Assembly (NCBI GenBank): GCA_018136815.1
Contig: CM030934.1
Span: 1,998,695 to 2,062,694, forward strand
Source of the DNA: Isochrysis galbana
Taxonomy: Eukaryota; Haptophyta; Isochrysidales; Isochrysidaceae
DNA length: 64,000 nt
Direction of reading: 5' to 3'
The notes beneath the pieces were generated by a model. The model ran no database searches and had not been told where the DNA came from. It saw only the letters and a program-made list of their open reading frames with translations. A program made the position numbers and the translations under genes. The first letter of the stretch is position 1. Each line of letters starts with the position of its first letter. Below, in pieces: positions 21,683 to 31,821 of this stretch.

Positions 21683-22850
21683 TTCTTCACTCGAAGACGT
21701 TCTACGCGCCACTCGTCACTCGTAACTCATCACTCGCTCCTTGCCTGTTTGCGCCTCCTTGTGGCCCGTGCATCCTGATTCCCAGGCCTGGTCCTTGTGC
21801 TTGGCGATCGCCTGGGTCCCTCCTTGCCGCGTTTTCCCCCGCGCTCGTCCTCAAGTCGCGTTCCGTCAAAAGTCAAAAGAGGGCCAGGATAATTTTTTTT
21901 CGCTCAGAATGCTTGTTTTCTTTTTAGGTAGGAATGTCTCACATAACACATAATTCCTCCAGTTTATTATTAAGATGAGTACAAAAGCTAATCACGACAC
22001 ACGACACGTCAATAGCAACTTCCCCTCCCCCCCACACACGCATCGTAACCCCCAGCTACAGCTACGCAGGCTGAGTTTTCATCTTTTTCGTCTTTTTCTC
22101 ACACCCCTCATCCTCGATCCTATTGTCGATGTCCTGACAGGCGACGATGTCGCTCGGTTGATCTTGGGTCCCTTGTTTGCTCGCTCATTGTAGGTGGACT
22201 TCGTGTTGAGGTGGGCCTCCGATGCACTTGACGCCGCCAAGCCACTGCGCAACCGCAAGCCGGCCGGCCTATGTGTGATAGAGGCAGGGGCAGGGATGAC
22301 AAATGCGCAAGCATTTCTGAGCCCTCTCTCCACGCACGTGCAGCGGCGCAGCGGCGCGCCGAACATGAGTTGATTGACATGGGCAAGGTGGCGCTGACAG
22401 TGGCAGATGTGAGGCGGCAAGGCGGTTCCCGTGGCCCGCAGAAGAAGGCCGTCCGTGTGTCCCCCCAAAAGGGAGTGTGTGGCTATGCTCAGTGTGCTGT
22501 GGCGAAACCAAAGCGGCCCCAGTTGCAAATGTTTGGCCTGTCGTGCAGGAGTGGGCGCTTATTACCACATTCCTTGTTTTTTTGCGTGTCACCGATGTCT
22601 TCTAGAGTAGTCGGGGGGTTTTGGCTGTTTTTGGCTGTTTACCATTTTCGCCGTTTTCGCCGCTCTGAAAATGCATTGTAACCTTCTGTACTCAAGTCAT
22701 AAGTCATGCTGCTTAGGGGGTTCTATCCTGCCTATATGCAGGCCACCCAGCCAAAAATATGACTGCTCTGCCCCCTGCATCACCCGAATGTAGGCACCTA
22801 AATTCCGGTTTATAGGCACCTACTAGGGTTAATGCTAATAATGGAGTTTC
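21683..22850. other. Interval between two satellite transposons
   Basis: AT-rich host or older repeat DNA between E1 and E2. Apart from the possible transposase tail at about 22260-22615 I see no gene. Confidence 0.4.
22260..22615 (+). pseudogene. Possible piggyBac-type transposase C-terminus
   Basis: Two neighbouring frames carry a Cys/His cluster. One has GVCGYAQCAVAKPKRPQ. The next continues CKCLACRAGVGAYYHIPCFF and ends ACHRCLLE before a stop. The order C..C, CxCxxC and HxxCFxxxH recalls the C-terminal zinc-binding tail of piggyBac-like transposases. The frame change means the fragment is degenerate, or that an intron I cannot see lies between. No catalytic region is visible. Confidence 0.3.
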
Positions 22851-22857
22851 TTAATGG

Positions 22858-25800
22858 TAGCCCGGTCACTCACTATGGGGGTGCGGAGGGCACCAGCTAC
22901 AATGGATGAATGAAGGGCAAAATAAGCTCCCTATAGGTTCCGGTAGGATGGATCAGCAAAAAAAGTGGGGGGTTCTCCGGCGAAATTTTCGAAAAATACC
23001 GAATTTCAGGCCTTCGAAGACGGTGCGCGAAATACAGTCGGGCCCCCCTCCGGTATATTTTTAGTGAGGCTCTTCATGCGAGGCACAAACATGGAATGAC
23101 GAGGAAACCTTGGACGCCAACTCGCTGGGTCTACAAGGCGTGGTTCTATGCACACTGGACCATAAGTCAAGCTCATAATTTTGCAGTTAAATGTGTACGA
23201 ACGTATCACAAAACTCAAGACGTTAACGTTAACCACTAGGCACCAAGGGCTAAAGCGGCTAATTTGGCACCGCGACCGGGCGGACGGCGTGGTCTTTTTT
23301 TTCATCCATTTCAACTAGTGACAGCAAACGACGTCAAATCAAGATATGCTGCCCTAGTTGCCGAGCCAAATGCCCTTTCCAGCCTCGCACATCTTGTCGA
23401 ATATCGGCATTGGCGCGAAAACCGCCCGAACGTTAACGTACCGAGATGCGCTCGAGTGCCCAACTTTCGAACGCTACCGGGCGCGCTGCCGGCGCTTTCT
23501 CGGTCTCCCACTGGCATAGGATGCCGCACCAGGCACCATATCCAAATATGCCGCCCGAGCAGCCACGCCAATCGCCGCCGCCGCCCGCGCTCATCGCGAA
23601 ATCGACGGCCGTGTGTGGCGCCGACGACTACGCTAACGTCACCCGGCCGAACGGGCAGAGCGCCCACCTTTCGAATGCTACCGAGCGCGCTGCCGGCGCT
23701 TTCTCGGTCTCCCACTGGCATAGGATGCCGCACCAGGCGCCATATCCAAATATGCCGCCCGAGCAGCCACGCCAATCGCCGCCGCCGCCCGCGCTCATCG
23801 CGAAATCGACGGCCGTGTGTGGCGCCGACGACTACGCTAACGTCACCCGGCCGAACGGGCCGAGCGCCCAACTTTCGAACGCTACCGGGCGCGCTGCCGG
23901 CGCTTTCTCGGTCTCCCACTGGCATAGGATGCCGCACCAGGCACCATATCCAAATATGCCGCCCGAGCAGCCACGCCAATCGCCGCCGCCGCCCGCGCTC
24001 ATCGCGAAATCGACGGCCGTGTGTGGCGCCGACGACTACGCTAACGTCACCCAGCCGAACGGGCCGAGTGCGCAACTTTCGAACGCTACCGGGCGCGCTG
24101 CCGGCGCTTTCTCGGTCTCCCACTGGCATAGGATGCCGCACCAGGCGCCATATCCAAATATGCCGCCCGAGCAGCCACGCCAATCGCCGCCGCCGCCCGC
24201 GCTCATCGCGAAATCGATGGCCGTGTGTGGCGCCGACGACTACGCTAACGTCACCCGGCCGAACGGGCCGAGTGCCCAACTTTCGAACGCTACCGGGCGC
24301 GCTGCCGGCGCTTTCTCGGTCTCCCACTGGGATGGAATGCCGCACCAGGCACCATATCCAAATATGCCGCCCGAGCAGCCACGTCAATCGCCGCCGCCGC
24401 CCGCGCTCATCGCGAAATCGACGGCCGTGCATGGCGCCGACGACTACGCTAACGTCACCCGGCCGAACGGGCCGAGCGCCCAACTTTCGAACGCTACCGG
24501 GCGCGCTGCCGGCGCTTTCTCGGTCTCCCACTGGCATAGGATGCCGCACCAGGCACCATATCCAAATATGCCGCCCGAGCAGCCACGCCAATCGCCGCCG
24601 CCGCCCGCGCTCATCGCGAAATCGACGGCCGTGTGTGGCGCCGACGACTACGCTAACGTCACCCGGCCGAACGGGCCGAGCGCCCAACTTTCGAATGTTA
24701 CCGAGCGCGCTGCCGGCGCTTTCTCGGTCTTCCACTGGGATGGAATGCCACTCCAGGCGCCATATCCAAATATGCCGCCCGAGCAGCCACGCCAATCGCC
24801 GCCGCCGCCCGCGCTCATCGCGAAATCGACGGCCGTGCATGGCGCCGACGACTACGCTAACGTCACCCAGCCGAACGGGCCGAGCGCCCAACTTTCGAAC
24901 GCTACCGGGCGCGCTGCCGGCGCTTTCTCGGTCTCCCACTGGCATAGGATGCCGCACCAGGCACCATATCCAAATATGCCGCCCGAGCAGCCACGCCAAT
25001 CGCCGTCGCCGCCCGCGCTCATCGCGAAATCGACGGCCGTGTGTGGCGCCGACGACTACTCTAACGTCACCCGGCCGAACGGGCCGAGTGCGCAACTTTC
25101 GAACGCTACCGGGCGCGCTGCCGGCGCTTTCTCGGTCTCCCACTGGCATAGGATGCCGCACCAGGCGCCATATCCAAATATGCCGCCCGAGCAGCCACGC
25201 CAATCGCCGCCGCCGCCCGCGCTCATCGCGAAATCGACGGCCGTGTGTGGCGCCGACGACTACGCTAACGTCACCCGGCCGAACGGGCCGAGTGCCCAAC
25301 TTTCCAACGCGACCGGGCGCGCTGCCGGCGCTTTCTCGGCCATCCACTAAGACAGAATTACGCAACAGGCATCAATTATTAATATGCCACCCTAGCAGCC
25401 ACGCCAATCGCCGCCGCTGCACGCGCACATCGCGTCGAAGTTGGCCCTGCGCAACACAGACAACAAGACCAAGGCTACGGGCCGAATGGGCCAGAGTGCC
25501 CAACTTTCGCACGCGACTGCGCTTGCCTCTGGCGCTTTCCTGCCCTTTAGTTTGCATAGGGCGACCTTAAACTCATCACATGAAATGGTTCCGCCCCAGG
25601 AGCCAAATTCATGAACCTAGCGGCCTCGGCGTACGCCTTTGCGGTGAAGGCGGAGGTGAGACGTGAACACGACACACAACAGCTCTTAAGATTTCGGATG
25701 AACTGTGGGCGCGAAAGCGTAGGGCCGGGCCAGGAGGCTTTGGGGATTCAAGGCAGGCTCGGAACGGCCCGGTCGCGACCGGCCCGTCGCGCCGCACGGC

Positions 25801-26335
25801 CACTTGAAGTGTTTCACCTCCAGGCGTCCAAGCGAGCGCTTGTTGACGTCAATCGGGGCCATGGCCCTGGGCGTCGGGCCGGATCGAATCGAGGCATTCC
25901 TGCGGTGCGAGGGGCCAGGACGGGTTAGTACGAGTGTGTGCGACCCTCAAGAACCAGCGTGCGACCTACTAGTGACCCCCCACCCTGCTCGCGAGAGCTC
26001 TGGATTCTGCATGGCCACCACCTCCAGGCCATTCTTCGGCCGATCGCGGGCGATCGGACGTCGCGGAAGCTCCGCGTTTCTAATAGTGATGCGCCCCACA
26101 TTCACCACTCTGATTCCCTCCCGTGAGCGCCCCCCTCAATCTCCCAAAATAGATCGCCACGCGCGGGGGAAGGGAGGGGGGTCCCTCACCGACGCCATTG
26201 CCCTTCGTGGGGCGGGAGGGGGTCGTTCGGAGGGGGGAGGCGGCTGGCGGGGCAGGTAGGGGGGAACCCTGCGGAATCCTTGGACATCCAGGGGAGGTGG
26301 GAAATAGTGGTTAAAATGAGTGAGTGACCGGGCTA
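22858..26335 (+). mobile_element. Satellite-carrying transposon, copy 2 (E2)
   Basis: The element starts TAGCCCGGTCACTCACT at 22858 and ends with its inverted form at 26335. It is flanked by 7-bp direct repeats, TTAATGG, at 22851-22857 and 26336-26342. Arm X is 22858 to about 23250. Arm Y is about 25845-26335 and matches E1 19667-20165 in reverse with few differences. Between them lies a 204-bp tandem array of about 9.4 units, and then a transition zone 25370-25845. No transposase is visible. E1 and E2 lie in opposite orientation, so the pair mimics one large element with about 500-bp inverted repeats, but each has its own target duplication. Confidence 0.87.
23461..25365. repeat. 204-bp satellite array inside E2
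   Basis: Units beginning CAACTTTCGA (or a variant) recur every 204 bp at 23461, 23665, 23869 and onward to about 25295. Because 204 is divisible by 3 and the unit has no stop in several frames, long open frames of 630-770 codons appear on both strands. I treat them as by-products of the array. Confidence 0.92.
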
Positions 26336-26591
26336 TTAATGGTTAATGGTGCACCTATATACTGTAAGCCCTCGCACAAACACGGAAGCAAAAACGAAGG
26401 GGGTTTGAAACACGGCTAAACACAGCTGTGTTTCGCCTCGGTAGAACCACTGTCAAAACGTGTTTCCCAGCTAGGCTAGCTAGCCTCCAATGGTTACTTT
26501 GATCTACACCGCTCTTCTCACAGTCATTGGGCCCAATATAGGCTGGGCCAATCAGAAGCCCTAAAAATCTAAACATGGTAAAAATCTAAAA

Positions 26592-27812
26592 ATGGATGTG
26601 GCCCCTCCCCCCGCCCCGCCTGCGGCCTCTCGGCGCTCTTCCAGAGATGGCGCGCTTCCCCTCCCCTCCTCCCCTTCCCCTCCCACCTGCCCTCCTGTCT
26701 CTCCACCTCCCCCAATTCTCTATCTTTCTCTCCCCTCCCCCCCCCCCCTCCCCCTGCCTCCTGCCCCGTCTTCACCCTGCCCCCTGCACTCCCCTCTCCC
26801 TTCCCCTTGGCCGTTTCACCCGTTTGCCGGCCTCCGCCCACCTGCGCTGTGCCCACCAGCCTCCCCTGCCCTGCAGGCGGCGACTACGCAGGCAGCCACG
26901 GCGCTGCTCGAGCAGTTTAAGGCATCATTTGCAAAGGACGAGCTGGACAGCTGCGTGCAGCAGCTAGCAAAGCTCAAACTTGGGATGCTCTCCTTCAGCT
27001 GTCTGCCTCCTGCCATTCCCTCAGCGCCGTCATCGTCACAGCAGCAGGAGCTCCTTCTCGCTCGCGAAATCCTTGAGTACGGAGCGCTCGTGTCGATCAA
27101 GGCAGTCGACATCCCTGCGTTTGAGAGGCACATCGCACAGGTGAGGCCGCATATTTTCCTGATGGAGAGGGCAGCAGAGCAACTGCTCTGTGTTTAGGTT
27201 ACCACAGACTCTAGCCCCCCGTGTTGCCCCGGCTGTTATGGTGGTCATGAGTGCTTGTCTCCCGCATGACTTCAGCTCAAGATCTACTACACGGACTGTG
27301 CTTCCATGCTGCCCGAGTCTCCTAGGCAGTACCCACTCCTTGGTCTCAATCTGCTGCGACTTCTGGCGCAGAATCGCATTGCGGAATTCCACACAGAGCT
27401 CGAACTCATACCGGTTGAGTTGCAGACTACCAATGAATATCTCAAGTTTCCCGCTGAGCTAGAGCAGCATATCATGGAGGGAAGCTACAATCGAGTCCTC
27501 AGTGCCAAGCAAACTGGTGCATATGCTTCTGAGGGGCTGCACTTCATGGACATGCTGGTGGATACGGTCCGCGATGAGATTGCAGAATGCTCCGAGAAGG
27601 CATACAAGTCGATCGCTCTAGCAGATTTGCAAACGATGCTGATGCTGGGAACTGAGTCGGAGCTATTCGAGTTTGCAACGGGCCGCGGCTGGCGCATCGA
27701 AGGCACCTTGGTAACGTTCGGTGATGAGGATGAGAAACCGCTGTCGCTTCCTGCCTCGCAGCTCATTCACGAGTCCCTTGCCTATGCCAAGGAATTGGAG
27801 CGGATCGTTTGA
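26592..27812 (+). CDS. PSMD8: 26S proteasome regulatory subunit RPN12 (PSMD8)
   Basis: Two well-supported coding blocks flank an intron at 27141-27275 (CAG|GTGAGG donor, CTTCAG acceptor, phase 0). The first ends ALVSIKAVDIPAFERHIAQ. The second begins LKIYYTDCASMLPESPRQYP and contains the family hallmarks LLGLNLLRLLAQNRIAEFHT, EQHIMEGSYNRVLSAKQ, LVDTVRDEIAECSEKAYKSI (PCI/SAC3-type helical repeat) and the C-terminal YAKELERIV. RPN12 is a lid subunit of the 19S regulator and helps lock lid to base. The N-terminus is uncertain: the frame is open from the ATG at 26592, but 26640-26880 is Pro/Leu-rich CT tract, probably an intron or 5' UTR ending at the CCTGCAG at 26871-26877. Conserved sequence starts with AATTQAATALLEQF. 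Confidence 0.9.
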
Positions 27813-28284
27813 CCTGCCGCAGCGCACCGCCCTCTTTCACGCCCGGAGAATCGGCACACTCTGCGACCGTGGGGAGGTGTCTTTCCGGAGGCCACAAACC
27901 CCCGGGAGCAGATTTGCTTCCTATCCGATGCCCTTGGCCCCGGTCGCGCCTGCCTGCCCTCATTCACATTCTCTTGATGTCGGCCTCCCTAGCCCGCACT
28001 GTGTCGTCGCGCAATGCTATGCGCAAGTACAATCCCTCGCAAGCGCAAGTGCAGCTTCTTCATCAGTCATGAAAGTGATGGCTCTCAAGCTACCAAATTT
28101 TAAGTATCAAGTCGTTTTTCGAAGGCAGCGTGGTCTTACTCCCACGTATGATCGGCATCATAAGCGTGTGATGCAGGCACTCGGCGGCGGCAGCCCGCAC
28201 GCGCAGAAAGTGGGAAGCACCGCGCGAACGGTAACTAGAAAAACTGCGCGCAAAGCAAAAATAAAAATCTTGAACAAATACAAA
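27813..28284. other. No gene recognised
   Basis: Downstream of PSMD8. A plus-strand open frame to 28332 ends in a basic stretch (RKTARKAKIKILNKYKYDE) that runs into repeat B. I do not recognise it. Confidence 0.35.
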
Positions 28285-29240
28285 TATGACGAATTGGGAT
28301 GGCCCATAGGGCCTGAGGGCAATAGGGCCTGACAAGAGTTGCTCGCTCAGACCCCCAAAGTTGCTCGCAAAAGTTGCTCGAAATAGGACCCAAAAGGGGC
28401 AAAGTTGCTCGCAGAGTTGCTCGAAGTTGCTCGGAGTTGCTCGTTCATTGTTCATTGCGCCGCGATTGCCGCGACGCGTGCTGCCGGGCGTCAGCGCGGC
28501 GAGAGGGAATGTTCGGAACACTGCAGGGAACAGGATAGCGGCGCGGCGGGCGTTAGTTAGTAGTTAGAACCCATGCACTTTTCATACATAAACTACATGA
28601 TGTTTATGTGAATAAGAAGAGGCAGAGGGAAGGAGAGCGTTCCGCAAGTAGGTGCTCTTCTATCGATCCACCGATGTTGATGTGAATAAGAAGAGGCAGA
28701 GGGGTTAAAGTTAAAGTTGCACGCTCGGCCTATCTATAGATCTAGGAGGGGTAGGTTGCTCCTCTAACGGGCCTATCTATGGGTAAGTTGCTAGGTAAGT
28801 TGCTCGAGTTGCTCAATGTTGCCTGTGGCCCTTAAAGTTGCTCAAAAGTTGCTCGCCCTCTCAAACACCCCAAAGTTGCTCAAAAAGTTGCCGGCAACTC
28901 TTGTCAGGCCCTAGAGGGCAATGAGGCAAGAGCAGCAAGGCCGGTGGCAGGCGCGGCGAGAGAGACGACTTCGGAGGTGCTGACGGGCGCTGAAGCCCGT
29001 CAGCAGAGGAAGGCGGGCAGGCGGGCTTGGGCGAGGGGGCGAGGACGGCGGCGAAAGCGACATCGAGCGAGCGACGAGAGGCGAGGGCGAGTGAGAGGAC
29101 CTCACTCAGGAGGGCTGTGAGGGCAGGGGCTGGTGAGGAGAGGCGAGATTGTGAGATTGTAGGGTATGAGTGTTACGAGAGCGAGAGCGACGAGAGCGAG
29201 AGCGACGGATGACGACTGGCGACAGGACGACGGACACAGA
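28285..29240. repeat. Dispersed repeat B, copy 2, interrupted by a MITE
   Basis: The left end GGCCCATAGGGCCTGAGGGC matches 51006-51040. After the MITE at 28323-28913 the homology resumes at once (GAGGGCAATGAGG) and runs to about 29240 (GACGACTGGCGACAGGACGA), matching 51040-51330. The remainder of B is missing. Confidence 0.65.
28323..28913. mobile_element. hAT-type MITE with TTGCTCG subterminal repeats
   Basis: A 591-bp element with terminal inverted repeats TAGGGCCTGACAAGAGTTGC and its complement GGCAACTCTTGTCAGGCCCT ending A. It is flanked by the 8-bp duplication GAGGGCAA (28315-28322 and 28914-28921), the hAT hallmark. AGTTGCTCG or a close variant recurs about 14 times near both ends, as expected for transposase-binding sites. 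An internal direct repeat around GAATAAGAAGAGGCAGAGG occurs twice. There is no coding region. Confidence 0.85.
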
Positions 29241-29392
29241 ACGAGCCTCAGCCGGAGATCATAAACCCCAGCCGGAGACCATAAACAGCTACATTGTCAT
29301 TGCCAAAGTTGCATTTGTCAATGCGATTGTTAATTGTCTAGGAACAAGTAATGGCACACACACTCACTCTCATTAACATAGGGGATAGGCTA

Positions 29393-29664
29393 CTACAGCT
29401 GCTTGGCGCCCCACAGTTTGGCCACCGCCGCCTCCTCTGTCTTCCGCCTGCGGCTTCGCACCTGCGCTCGCATCTCCGCCTCCGCTTCTTCTTCAGCCAA
29501 GGCGGCATGGCTCGACTCGTATGTGACGCGGAGCCGCGCCATCTTGCGCGCTCGCATCACCTCCGCGGAATCAGGCGAAGAGGGAGGAAGGGCCACGCCA
29601 CACGGGGGGCTAAGAAGAACCGAAGAAGGGCCGCTGCTGCTTCCTGAACCCCGCTTGGCGTAAT
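29393..29664 (-). CDS. Possible 3' exon of an unidentified gene
   Basis: A minus-strand frame reads ARDYAKRGSGSSSGPSSVLL at its start, then a charged helical tail: SAEVMRARKMARLRVTYESS, HAALAEEEAEAEMRAQVRSR and AAVAKLWGAKQL before the stop at 29393. The composition is protein-like and coiled-coil-prone. Upstream, 29665-30160 has further minus-strand frames and a GTGAGG donor near 30095, so more exons are possible, but I could not assemble a convincing model. It may also be transposon-derived. Confidence 0.25.
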
Positions 29665-30197
29665 CGCGTGCATTAGGGGTGGGGAGGGGAAGAAAAAGAA
29701 AACCCCTTCCATCCTTCCTGGAAGCGAGTACTTTTTTCGTGAGGGGGGGCGAAGAATTCTTCTGCCGCTTCTTGTCTGCGGAGCGGAGGGATGGCGTCCG
29801 CCTCGCTCGAGGTGGTCGATCTCCACCACGCTCCTGTGGGCGTGTGGTGGGGTGTTGCAGGCTCGCTCGCGACTGGCGCGACCGGCTTGGCCCAGGAGAC
29901 GCCTCCGCGGGTTGAACTTCATGTTCGCCCGCCGACTGAACCGAGCTCTGCTGGTGGGCACCTCAGTGTTGTCGTTTGAACCCCTCGTGACCCCCCGTGC
30001 GTTAGGTGGCCATGGCGGCCAATCTCGGTGACCCGACGCGCTCCGACGCGCGTGGAGCGGCTTATCACACCGGTGCGCTGCCCTCCTCACCTTGCACGCC
30101 CGCGCCCGCTCACTCCGAACCCATAGCATGCATGTTGCGTGATGCACACGTTTTCGCATGCTCGCCAGGCCGTTCCTCTCCACAGAAACTGACATTC

Positions 30198-30546
30198 CCT
30201 CCCTCCCCCAGCGCCCTCCCCCAGCGCCCTCCCCCAGCGCCCTCCCCCAGCGCCCTCCCCCAGCGCCCTCCCCCAGCGCCCTCCCCCAGCGCCCTCCCCA
30301 GCGCCCTCCCCCAGCGCCCTCCCCCAGCGCCCTCCCCAGCGCCCTCCCCCAGCGCCCTCCCCCAGCGCCCTCCCCAGCGCCCTCCCCCAGCGCCCTCCCC
30401 CAGCGCCCTCCCCCAGCGCCCTCCCCCAGCGCCCTCCCCCAGCGCCCTCCCCCAGCGCCCTCCCCCAGCGCCCTCCCCCAGCGCCCTCCCCCAGCGCCCT
30501 CCCCCAGCGCCCTCCCCCAGCGCCCTCCCCCAGCGCCCTCCCCCAG
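30198..30546. repeat. 13-bp minisatellite GCGCCCTCCCCCA
   Basis: About 27 tandem copies of a 13-bp unit, with a few 12-bp variants. The same unit resumes at 31640-31690 after the hAT element, so the transposon inserted into the array. The Ala-Leu-Pro-Gln-Arg-Pro open frames across it are by-products. Confidence 0.9.
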
Positions 30547-31639
30547 TAAGCTTGTGAACATGTTAGCCTAATATCTAGATATTAGGTATCTACTTGGCAA
30601 ATCTCACTATTAGTATCTAATATGTTAGCCGATGTGCACTATTAGTATCTAATATGTTAGCCGTGGCAGCCAAAGCTACTATTAAGGTATTAATAGCCCC
30701 CCCCGACCCCCACACGCACACACGCACAGTAGGCACAGGCTTAACGTAAATAAAGCGCGCTACGCGCGCACAAGCATCTCACTTCTCATTCATTCTCATT
30801 CACACTAGAGCGCCCAGCCACACGGGCCACACGGCCACACTCACTCACAATTCTTTCCCGCGAGGAGGGAGTGGGCAAGGGATTCATCAGATTGATTTGC
30901 TTTTTGGTCCTCGTGAAGTCGGCGAGCTTTCGAGAATGCCCTCTCCACACCAGCTGACGAGGCGGGCCGGCCTAGATATTGGCGTGCCATCTTTGCCAAA
31001 TGCGGGAGTGCGATGGTCCCGCTTGGTCCGGATGGCCCCTTGCGATCGCGTACACGCCACCATGCCAACACATCTACATCCATGTCAGCCTCCTTCGGAA
31101 GTGAGAGATACAGCCCGAGTTCATCTTGTACCATCGTGTCTGCCTCTTCGACGTTGGGGAAGTCAAACTCAGCAGGCGCAAGCGGGAGCGCCGCTGGTCT
31201 CCCGCGCGATCGCGAGGAGGGAAAAAACCTGTGGGAGAACAAACTTTGTTTTAAAAAAAGTAATATATTTACTTTTACTTTTTACTTTCAATGTTTCTAT
31301 TTATTTCTAACGTTACGAGACGTTACGAGGTTTGCCATAGAGCTTTAGGGCTCTCCAAACAGCCCTCGCTGAGCAAAGGTGGCTCGGCGGGAAGTCTATG
31401 ACTTTTTTGTTGTGTATCGCTATATATGTGTGTACGTGATGGCAGATGGCAGGCTACTTTACTACTACTACTTACTATTAATACTGATAATACTGATAAT
31501 ACTATTAATAGGCGAGCGAAGCACACTATCTGTATCTAATATGTTAGCTGTAGGGCACTATCTGTATCTAATATGTTAGCCAAAATGCACTATTAGGTTC
31601 AAATATGTTAGCCCAAATCCAAACCTATTCACAAGCTTA
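30547..31639 (-). mobile_element. Internally deleted hAT element inside the minisatellite
   Basis: The ends TAAGCTTGTGAA (30547) and TTCACAAGCTTA (to 31639) are inverted repeats, flanked by the 8-bp duplication TCCCCCAG at 30539-30546 and 31640-31647. Both subterminal regions hold degenerate tandem words of the CACTATTAGTATCTAATATG plus TTAGCC type. A perfect 20-bp palindrome, CCTAATATCTAGATATTAGG, lies at 30567-30586. The interior keeps only the 3' part of a transposase on the minus strand. At 1093 bp it is a deletion derivative. Because the target is itself repetitive, the 8-bp duplication is suggestive, not proof. Confidence 0.75.
30841..31242 (-). pseudogene. hAT transposase C-terminal dimerisation domain
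   Basis: The reading frame contains VLAWWRVRDRKG, then IALPHLAKMARQYLGRPASS, then AGVERAFSKARRLHEDQKA, a textbook hAT family dimerisation region. The catalytic N-terminal parts are missing, so this is a remnant inside the deleted element. Confidence 0.8.
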
Positions 31640-31721
31640 TCCCCCAGCGCCCTCCCCCAGCGCCCTCCCCCAGCGCCCTCCCCCAGCGCAAGGTTTGGGG
31701 TGAGGCTGGCGCATACCTGCA

Positions 31722-31821
31722 NNNNNNNNNNNNNNNNNNNNNNNNNNNNNNNNNNNNNNNNNNNNNNNNNNNNNNNNNNNNNNNNNNNNNNNNNNNNNNN
31801 NNNNNNNNNNNNNNNNNNNNN
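31722..31821. other. Assembly gap (100 N)
   Basis: Exactly 100 Ns. The left side is minisatellite edge and the right side is LINE 5' coding sequence, so an unknown length may be missing and contiguity is unproven. Confidence 0.99.

Noticed and set aside
23264-25570. A 768-residue Arg/Pro-rich protein (and counterparts in other frames) across the E2 satellite
   Set aside because: The 204-bp unit is a multiple of three without stops, so long frames arise on both strands automatically; the homologous E1 array (202 bp) has none. No start context, domain or splice signals.
19667-26335. One 6.7-kb transposon with about 500-bp terminal inverted repeats
   Set aside because: Internal termini at 21675 and 22858 have their own 7-bp duplications, so these are two separate insertions in opposite orientation.
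29557-30561. A 334-residue Gly/Arg-rich protein on the minus strand
   Set aside because: Its N-terminal third is the 13-bp minisatellite read in frame; the rest overlaps unrelated frames.
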